Shown here one piece after another: positions 1 through 4,445 of a stretch of DNA of 5,691 nucleotides. Within the stretch, counting starts at the first letter, position 1. Every line of letters starts with the position of its first letter. This stretch comes from Butyricicoccus sp. (GTDB lineage Bacteria > Bacillota > Clostridia > Oscillospirales > Butyricicoccaceae), in NCBI GenBank assembly GCA_031293105.1, contig JAUMSA010000151.1, forward strand, positions 1 to 5,691, in the 5' to 3' direction. The notes under the pieces were generated by a model. That model saw only the letters and a list, made by a program, of their open reading frames with translations. It was not told the DNA's origin and ran no database searches. A program made the translations under genes and the position numbers.

Positions 1-81
1 GCTGAGCAGCAGCACAATGGCCAGGATGGCCACCAGCACTACCGCGCCAATGCCGAGCAGGAACACCAAACTGAAATACAT
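1..81 (-). CDS. Unidentified membrane or membrane-anchored protein, N-terminal fragment
   Basis: An open frame begins with ATG at 79-81 and continues off the left edge, so only 27 codons are visible. It is preceded by a strong GGAGG (90-94) at 8 nt spacing and starts 16 nt after the hisI stop. The visible peptide begins MYFSLVFLLGIGAVV and is followed by a further uninterrupted stretch of Val, Leu, Ile and Ala. It has no charged residue at all, so it reads as a transmembrane helix or uncleaved signal anchor. It does not resemble the start of HisE or HisC, which are soluble. Position and spacing suggest co-transcription with the his genes, but nothing visible shows a role in histidine metabolism. 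The function is unknown; a transporter or a small membrane protein are both possible. Confidence 0.7.
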   Translation of the reverse strand, partial: MYFSLVFLLGIGAVVLVAILAIVLLLS

Positions 82-89
82 GGCTTTCC

Positions 90-94
90 CCTCC
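90..94 (-). promoter_or_regulatory. Ribosome binding site of the downstream membrane protein gene
   Basis: GGAGG with 8 nt spacing to the ATG at 81, in the 16-nt gap after hisI. It is as strong as those of the his genes and is the main support that this short, truncated frame is a real gene. Confidence 0.75.
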
Positions 95-97
95 GGT

Positions 98-418
98 TTA
101 TTTTTCCCAAAGTGTGGTGTAGAAACAGGTGCGGTTGCCGGTGTGGCAGACCGGGCCCTTGGGTGTACCGACGTAGATGAGCGTATCGTCATCGCAGTCG
201 GACAAAATCTTGCTCACAAAGATGAAATTGCCCGAGGTTTCGCCCTTGTTCCACAGCTTTTGCCGCGAACGCGAGAAAAACCACGCCGTGCCGGTGTCCA
301 TGGTCAGTTTCAGGGCTTCTTCGTTCGCGTAGCCCAGCATAAGCACCTCGCCGTTCCGCTCGTCCTGGCAGATGACCGGAATCAGCTCACTTTTTACAAA
401 AAATTTGGATAAATCCAT
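98..418 (-). CDS. hisI: Phosphoribosyl-AMP cyclohydrolase, stand-alone
   Basis: HisI hydrolyses the adenine ring of phosphoribosyl-AMP to give ProFAR, step 3 of the pathway. The 106-residue protein is the single-domain form, with no C-terminal HisE pyrophosphohydrolase region, unlike the bifunctional HisIE of Bacillus or enterics. Visible family motifs are VLMLGYANEEAL (25-36), TAWFFSRSRQKLWNKGETSGN (from 44), DCDDD and GPVCHTGNRTCFY. By family knowledge Asp74, Asp76 and Asp78 would bind magnesium, and Cys75, Cys91 and Cys98 would form the shared zinc site. The ATG at 418 follows AGGAG by 6 nt, and the gene begins 11 nt after hisF. It is the last his gene in the window. The reading continues 16 nt later into a membrane protein gene, with no terminator between them. 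Confidence 0.96.
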   Translation of the reverse strand: MDLSKFFVKSELIPVICQDERNGEVLMLGYANEEALKLTMDTGTAWFFSRSRQKLWNKGETSGNFIFVSKILSDCDDDTLIYVGTPKGPVCHTGNRTCFYTTLWEK

Positions 419-424
419 ATCGTT

Positions 425-429
425 CTCCT
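425..429 (-). promoter_or_regulatory. Ribosome binding site of hisI
   Basis: AGGAG with 6 nt spacing to the ATG at 418, immediately following the TAA stop of hisF. Confidence 0.87.
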
Positions 430-1191
430 TTACCGCACCGGGATATTCCGCCCGCGCAGGTATTCCTTGACCTCGTGGATGCTCAGTTCACCATAGTGGA
501 ACAGGCTGGCCGCCAATGCGGCAGTCACATCGGTCTGTTCAAAGGCATCGGCAAAGTGCTGCAAGGTGCCGCAGCCGCCCGACGCGATGACCGGGATGGG
601 CGCCGCCTCGCACACAAGCTGGGTCAGCTCCAAATCAAAGCCCGACTTGGTGCCGTCCTTGTCCATGGAGGTCAGCAGGATTTCGCCCGCGCCTCGCTCA
701 TACGCTTCGCGCGCCCAGGCGATGGCGTCCTTGCCGGTCGGTGTGCGGCCGCCGGCCACATACACTTCAAAGCCCGACGGGGTCTTGTCGCTGCGGCGCG
801 CGTCGATGGCCACCACCACGCACTGGTTGCCGTATTTTTCGGCCGCGCCGTTGATGAGGTCGGGGTTTTTGACCGCCGCCGAATTGACCGAGATTTTATC
901 CGCGCCCGCGCGCAGAATGTCCTTGAAATCCTCGACTGTGCGGATGCCGCCGCCCACGGTCACGGGCACGAACACTTCCCGGCAGGTGCGGCGCACCACA
1001 TCGGCAATGGTCGCACGGTTGTCGCTCGTTGCCGTAATGTCCAGAAAGACGATCTCATCCGCGCCCTCCTGAGAATAAAACTTGGCCAGTTCAACCGGGT
1101 CGCCCGCGTCGCGCAGGCCGACGAAATTGACCCCTTTCACCACCCGGCCGTCCTTGACGTCTAGGCAGGGGATAACACGTTTTGCCAGCAT
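430..1191 (-). CDS. hisF: IGP synthase cyclase subunit
   Basis: HisF is the (beta/alpha)8-barrel synthase subunit of imidazole glycerol phosphate synthase. It uses ammonia delivered by HisH to cleave and cyclise PRFAR into IGP and AICAR; the latter feeds purine synthesis. The 253-residue length is standard. The N-terminus MLAKRVIPCLDVKDGRVVKG carries catalytic Asp11; the second catalytic residue, Asp130, is in VVAIDARR. Arg5, Glu46 (GADE) and Lys99 (AGADK) match the conserved gate at the bottom of the barrel through which ammonia enters. Other landmarks are VGGGIR (79-84), ILLTSMDKDGTKSGFD (171-186), ASGGCGTLQHF and ALAASLFHYGE. The ATG at 1191 has GGAGG 8 nt upstream, located within the last codons of hisA. 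The gene ends at TAA (430-432), which directly abuts the hisI ribosome binding site. Confidence 0.97.
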   Translation of the reverse strand: MLAKRVIPCLDVKDGRVVKGVNFVGLRDAGDPVELAKFYSQEGADEIVFLDITATSDNRATIADVVRRTCREVFVPVTVGGGIRTVEDFKDILRAGADKISVNSAAVKNPDLINGAAEKYGNQCVVVAIDARRSDKTPSGFEVYVAGGRTPTGKDAIAWAREAYERGAGEILLTSMDKDGTKSGFDLELTQLVCEAAPIPVIASGGCGTLQHFADAFEQTDVTAALAASLFHYGELSIHEVKEYLRGRNIPVR

Positions 1192-1194
1192 GGT

Positions 1195-1911
1195 TCAGTC
1201 CTCCACTGCGCGGATGGCGGCCGCCAAATCGAGCGAGCCGGTATAGACCGCCTTGCCGGCAATCGCGCCATCGATGCCCAGGTCGTGCAGCTTTTTGACG
1301 TCTTCCAGGGTGGTCACGCCGCCGGATGCGATGATCTGGCACGAAACCGCCTGCCGCAGCTGGCTGAGCTGGTCGAAGTTGGGGCCTGCCAGCATGCCGT
1401 CCTTATCGATATCGGTGAAGATGATGGTCTGCACGCAGTAGGAATCCATCAGGGACGCAAACTGGAGGAAATCCTCGCCCGAGTCCTTGAGCCAGCCCTC
1501 GGTGCGCACGGTGCCACCGCGCGCGTCAATGCCGACCGCAATCTTTTCGCCGTATTTGAGCACCGCGTCGCGGACAAACTCCGGGTCCTTAACCGCCGCC
1601 GAGCCGATGATAACCCGCGACACGCCCAAATCGAGTACAGCGTCCACGTCGGCCATGGAGCGGATGCCGCCGCCCAGCTCGACCGTGGCGCCGGTCTCGC
1701 GGATGACCCGTTCGACCACGCCGTAGTTGGCGTGCGAGCCGTCCTTGGCTGCGTCCAGGTCCACCATGTGGATCATGGTCGCGCCCGCGTCCAGAAACCG
1801 CTTGGCGGTTTCGACCGGGTCCTCGGCAACCTTGTGCGCGGTCTCATAATCGCCCTTTACCAGGCGGACGCACTGTCCGTCCTTGAGGTCAATGGCAGGT
1901 AAAATCTTCAT
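1195..1911 (-). CDS. hisA: ProFAR isomerase (phosphoribosylformimino-AICAR ribotide isomerase)
   Basis: HisA is a (beta/alpha)8-barrel enzyme carrying out the Amadori rearrangement of ProFAR to PRFAR, step 4. The protein has 238 residues, a normal length. It opens MKILPAIDLKDGQCVRL with catalytic Asp8. The second catalytic residue, Asp129, sits in VGIDARGG on the opposite half-barrel. The phosphate-binding regions are ELGGGIR (78-84), IIGSAAV (101-107), TDIDKDGML (166-174) and IASGGV, reflecting the internal half-barrel duplication shared with HisF. The frame is open upstream to 2052 inside hisH, but the start at 1911 has GGAGG 7 nt upstream and gives the conserved N-terminus. It overlaps the hisH stop by 4 nt, and its TGA precedes the hisF ATG by 3 nt. 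Its substrate comes from HisI and its product goes to HisFH. I see no sign that it is the dual HisA/TrpF enzyme PriA. Confidence 0.97.
   Translation of the reverse strand: MKILPAIDLKDGQCVRLVKGDYETAHKVAEDPVETAKRFLDAGATMIHMVDLDAAKDGSHANYGVVERVIRETGATVELGGGIRSMADVDAVLDLGVSRVIIGSAAVKDPEFVRDAVLKYGEKIAVGIDARGGTVRTEGWLKDSGEDFLQFASLMDSYCVQTIIFTDIDKDGMLAGPNFDQLSQLRQAVSCQIIASGGVTTLEDVKKLHDLGIDGAIAGKAVYTGSLDLAAAIRAVED
1200..1204 (-). promoter_or_regulatory. Ribosome binding site of hisF, inside the hisA coding end
   Basis: GGAGG with 8 nt spacing to the ATG at 1191. It overlaps the Val-Glu-Asp codons that end hisA. Confidence 0.88.
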
Positions 1912-2525
1912 GCGTTCGCCTCCGTTAAATTCGCAAAGTTTTTCAAAATGGTCAGGCCGACCGGGCCGCTCTTTTCCGGGTGGAACTGGCAGCCGAACAC
2001 GTTGCCGCGCGCGACCATGGCCGGTACCGACACGCCGTAATCGGTCGTGCACGCAAGGTCGGCCGGGTCGGCCGGGCAGGCGGCAAACGAATGGACGAAA
2101 TAGACATAATCGCCCTCGTGCAGCCCTGCGGTCAGCGCGTTGGGGCGCTCGATATGCAGCGCGTTCCAGCCAATCTGTGGCAGTTTGAGGTCGGTCTGGA
2201 TGCGCTCAATGCGTCCGGGCAGCAGACCCAGGCCCTTGCACAGCCGCACCTCGTCCGATTCCTCGAACAGCATCTGCATGCCAAGGCAGATGCCGAGGAA
2301 GGGCTTCTCCTTGGCCGCGGTCAGCACGGCTTCGGTCAGGCCGGAATCGGCCAGCGCCTGCATGGCGTCCGGGAAGGCCCCCACGCCCGGCAGGATGACG
2401 CCCGCCGCCTGTTCGATGATGTCCGGCGTGTCCGCGATTTTATTTTCATAGCCGAGAAAGTCGAGCGAATTGTGTACGCTCATCAGGTTCCCGGCGCCGT
2501 AGTCAATAATTGCAATATAACTCAT
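1908..2525 (-). CDS. hisH: IGP synthase glutamine amidotransferase subunit
   Basis: HisH is a class I (triad) glutaminase that releases ammonia from glutamine and channels it through the HisF barrel. Together the two convert PRFAR to imidazole glycerol phosphate and AICAR, step 5. The 205-residue length is typical. Visible are the N-terminal IDYGAGNL (7-14), the oxyanion segment PGVGAF (46-51), the nucleophile elbow GICLGMQ with Cys80, LPQIGWN (115-121), YFVHSF (142-147) and FHPEKS with His182 and Glu184 completing the triad. The ATG at 2525 follows GGAGG by 5 nt. The TGA stop shares bases with the hisA ATG (ATGA overlap at 1908-1911), so the two genes are very likely translationally coupled. 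Its partner hisF lies one gene further downstream. Confidence 0.97.
   Translation of the reverse strand: MSYIAIIDYGAGNLMSVHNSLDFLGYENKIADTPDIIEQAAGVILPGVGAFPDAMQALADSGLTEAVLTAAKEKPFLGICLGMQMLFEESDEVRLCKGLGLLPGRIERIQTDLKLPQIGWNALHIERPNALTAGLHEGDYVYFVHSFAACPADPADLACTTDYGVSVPAMVARGNVFGCQFHPEKSGPVGLTILKNFANLTEANA
1919..1923 (-). promoter_or_regulatory. Ribosome binding site of hisA, inside the hisH coding end
   Basis: GGAGG lies 7 nt upstream of the hisA ATG at 1911, within the last codons of hisH. Together with the ATGA stop/start overlap it fixes the hisA start, against an open frame extending to 2052, and indicates translational coupling. Confidence 0.9.
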
Positions 2526-2530
2526 GGGTT

Positions 2531-2535
2531 CCTCC
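2531..2535 (-). promoter_or_regulatory. Ribosome binding site of hisH
   Basis: GGAGG with 5 nt spacing to the ATG at 2525, located in the 12-nt gap between hisB and hisH. Confidence 0.88.
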
Positions 2536-2537
2536 GG

Positions 2538-3134
2538 TTACAGCACGCCCTTGGCGCTCAGCACTTCGCCGCCGGTCTCGCGCACGGCTTCCTTGAGCGC
2601 ACGCGCCAGTGCCTTGAAGATGGCTTCGGTGATGTGGTGGGCGTTCTCGCCGTACATGCTCTTAATGTGCAGGGTAATGCCTGCGTTCATGGCAAAGGCA
2701 CGCAGAAATTCCACGGTCAGGCAGGTGTCATACTGCCCGCACATGGGCTGCGGCATGGGCGCGTCATAGACCAGATAAGGCCGCCCGGAGATGTCGAGCG
2801 CACAGAAGCCGAGCGCCTCATCCATGGGCACATAGGCCGAGCCGAAACGCGCGATGCCCGCGCGGTCGCCCAAAATGTTGGCCAGCGCCTGGCCGAGTAC
2901 AATGCCCACGTCCTCGACCGTGTGGTGGCCGTCCACCTCCAGGTCGCCGGTGCATTTGATAATCAGGCCAAAGCCGCTATGGACGGCGAACGAATTGAGC
3001 ATGTGGTCGAAAAACCCGATGCCGGTTTCGATCTTGCGCTCGCCCCCGTCCAAATTGAGGTATAGGGCGATCTGGGTCTCCTTGGTTTCGCGGCATTTGG
3101 TACATTGCCGCAGTTCGGTGCGGATATTCGGCAT
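2538..3134 (-). CDS. hisB: Imidazoleglycerol-phosphate dehydratase, single-domain
   Basis: This manganese enzyme dehydrates imidazole glycerol phosphate to imidazole acetol phosphate, step 6 of the pathway; the family assembles as a 24-mer. The 198-residue protein is the monofunctional form, without the N-terminal histidinol-phosphatase domain of enteric HisB. The metal and active-site motifs are present: FFDHML (41-46), DGHHTVEDVG (68-77), AHHITEAIFKA (165-175) and the C-terminal SAKGVL (193-198). The N-terminus is a few residues longer than usual and carries a CTKC pair at Cys11 and Cys14, ahead of the typical RETKETQI strand. The frame remains open upstream to 3347, but that extension lies inside hisD and does not resemble HisB. 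The start at 3134 has AGGAGG 10 nt upstream, within the last hisD codons, which suggests translational coupling. The TAA stop is 12 nt from hisH. Confidence 0.97.
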   Translation of the reverse strand: MPNIRTELRQCTKCRETKETQIALYLNLDGGERKIETGIGFFDHMLNSFAVHSGFGLIIKCTGDLEVDGHHTVEDVGIVLGQALANILGDRAGIARFGSAYVPMDEALGFCALDISGRPYLVYDAPMPQPMCGQYDTCLTVEFLRAFAMNAGITLHIKSMYGENAHHITEAIFKALARALKEAVRETGGEVLSAKGVL

Positions 3135-3136
3135 AA

Positions 3137-4432
3137 TTATTCGTCCTCCTCGGGTGCGGCAAAGCGCACGGCGATGCTGTTGGCGTGTGCCCCCAGCTTT
3201 TCGGCATTGGCCAGGGCGACGATGTCGTCGGCTAGGTTTTGCAGTTCGTCGCGCGAATATTCGATCACGCTGGTCTTTTTCAGGAAGGTATCGGTCGACA
3301 GGGGCGAGAAGAACCGCGCGGTGCCCGAAGTGGGCAGCACGTGGCACGGCCCTGCCATATAATCGCCCAGCGGTTCGGGCGAATACTGGCCGAGGAAGAT
3401 CGCGCCCGCGTCGGTCAGCAGCGGCAGCAGCTCACGCGGCTCGGCTGTGCACACTTCCAAATGCTCGGGGGCGATTTGGTTGGCCATTTTGCAGGCGTCG
3501 GTCAGTTCTTCAAAAACGACCGCGCAGCCGTAGTTCTGCACGCTCTCGCGGATGATGTCCCAGCGCGGCAGCGCCTTGCCCATGCGTTCCATTTCGCACG
3601 AAATGGCCTGCGCCTGAGCCATGGAGTCGGTGAGCAGCACGGCCGACGCCAGCTTATCGTGCTCGGCCTGGCTCAAGAGGTCAGCAGCCACATAGGTCGG
3701 ATTGGCCGTGTGGTCGGCGATGACCAGCACCTCGCTCGGGCCTGCGATCATATCGATGTCCACGGTGCCGAACGCCATCTTTTTGGCGGCTGCCACATAG
3801 GCGTTGCCCGGGCCGACGATCTTATCCACCTGCGGGATAAAGCCTGCGCCATAGGTCAGCGCGGCGATGGCCTGGGTACCGCCCACAGCGATGACCATAT
3901 CCACGCCCGCAATGTAAGCGGCCGTCAGCACCTCGGTAGACAGGTTATCGGTCGGGGGGGTGACCATGATGAGCTGCTCAACTCCGGCCACCTTGGCCGG
4001 AATGGCATTCATGAGCACGCTCGACGGATAGGCCGCCGTGCCACCGGGCACGTACAGCCCCACCCGGTGCAGGCCGCGCACGGTCTGCCCGAGTACAGCG
4101 CCGGGCGCACGCCGGTATTCCCAGGTTTTGACCATCATCTGTTCGTGATAATCGCGGATGTTGGCGGCCGCTTTTTCCAGCGCACTGCGCAGGCTTTCGC
4201 TGCACGCCTGATAAGCCTTTTCCAGCACTGCGGGAGAAATCACATAGGGTTTGGTTTTATCAAAGCGCATCGAGTATTTCTCGACCGCTTGCATACCGTT
4301 TTGGCGCACGTCCTGCATGATTTCGCGCACCGTATTTTCAATATCGCCGCGGGTTTCAGCGGCGCGCTCCTGCATTTCCCGGATGACGCGCTGCTCGGCC
4401 TGCCCGTCGGCCACGACAGTCTTTAAAAACAT
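3137..4432 (-). CDS. hisD: Histidinol dehydrogenase
   Basis: HisD is a zinc enzyme that oxidises L-histidinol to L-histidine with two NAD+, the last two steps of the pathway. The protein has 431 residues, the normal family length. Visible motifs are VGGTQAIAALTYGAG (183-197), GPGNAYVAAAKK (207-218) and the signature from IDMIAGPSEVLVIAD (226-240) to LLSQAEH (252-258). By family knowledge Gln255, His258, Asp357 (LGDYMAGP) and His416 (LGAHANS) should bind zinc, and Glu323-His324 in IAPEHLE should be the catalytic acid/base pair. One small oddity is Cys363 in AGPCHVLPT, where Asn is common. The frame is open further upstream to an ATG at 4477, inside hisZG. The start at 4432 is chosen because GGAGG lies 6 nt before it and the protein then begins MFLKTV, as expected for the family. 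It starts 13 nt after the hisZG stop and ends 2 nt before hisB. The hisC gene often found beside hisD in other operons is absent. Confidence 0.97.
   Translation of the reverse strand: MFLKTVVADGQAEQRVIREMQERAAETRGDIENTVREIMQDVRQNGMQAVEKYSMRFDKTKPYVISPAVLEKAYQACSESLRSALEKAAANIRDYHEQMMVKTWEYRRAPGAVLGQTVRGLHRVGLYVPGGTAAYPSSVLMNAIPAKVAGVEQLIMVTPPTDNLSTEVLTAAYIAGVDMVIAVGGTQAIAALTYGAGFIPQVDKIVGPGNAYVAAAKKMAFGTVDIDMIAGPSEVLVIADHTANPTYVAADLLSQAEHDKLASAVLLTDSMAQAQAISCEMERMGKALPRWDIIRESVQNYGCAVVFEELTDACKMANQIAPEHLEVCTAEPRELLPLLTDAGAIFLGQYSPEPLGDYMAGPCHVLPTSGTARFFSPLSTDTFLKKTSVIEYSRDELQNLADDIVALANAEKLGAHANSIAVRFAAPEEDE
3145..3150 (-). promoter_or_regulatory. Ribosome binding site of hisB, inside the hisD coding end
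   Basis: AGGAGG lies 10 nt upstream of the hisB ATG at 3134 and is itself read as the Glu-Glu portion of the hisD C-terminus (PEEDE). It sets the hisB start and implies that ribosomes finishing hisD re-expose or reuse this site. Confidence 0.88.
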
Positions 4433-4438
4433 AAAAGT

Positions 4439-4443
4439 CCTCC
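4439..4443 (-). promoter_or_regulatory. Ribosome binding site of hisD
   Basis: GGAGG lies 6 nt upstream of the ATG at 4432, in the 13-nt gap after the hisZG stop. It decides the start of hisD against an in-frame ATG at 4477 inside hisZG, which would add 15 residues unlike the family. Confidence 0.9.
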
Positions 4444-4445
4444 GT

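Noticed and set aside
82..97. Possible operon terminator after hisI.
   Set aside because: The gap is only 16 nt, contains a ribosome binding site and has no hairpin followed by a T-run.
475..1164. Plus-strand open frame (229 codons) opposite hisF.
   Set aside because: It is the antisense shadow of hisF, with no recognisable domain.
1912..2052. N-terminal extension of HisA (and similar ones of HisB to 3347 and HisD to 4477) from upstream in-frame ATGs.
   Set aside because: The extra residues overlap conserved upstream genes and do not resemble the families. The internal ATGs carry well-spaced ribosome binding sites and give the canonical N-termini.
1980..3065. Long open frame on the plus strand (361 codons) opposite hisH and hisB.
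   Set aside because: Its product is rich in His, Arg, Gly and Ala with no family resemblance, and it lies fully antisense to two genes with clear catalytic motifs. GC-rich codon bias commonly leaves such antisense frames open.
3954..3960. A run of seven G (C on the coding strand) within hisD, considered as a phase-variable tract or sequencing error.
   Set aside because: The hisD frame and conserved motifs continue normally on both sides, encoding Thr-Pro-Pro as usual for the family. A tract of seven is short for phase variation.
3239..4426. Long open frame on the plus strand (395 codons) opposite hisD.
   Set aside because: It is the antisense shadow of hisD, with a low-complexity His/Gly/Arg composition and no convincing start context.
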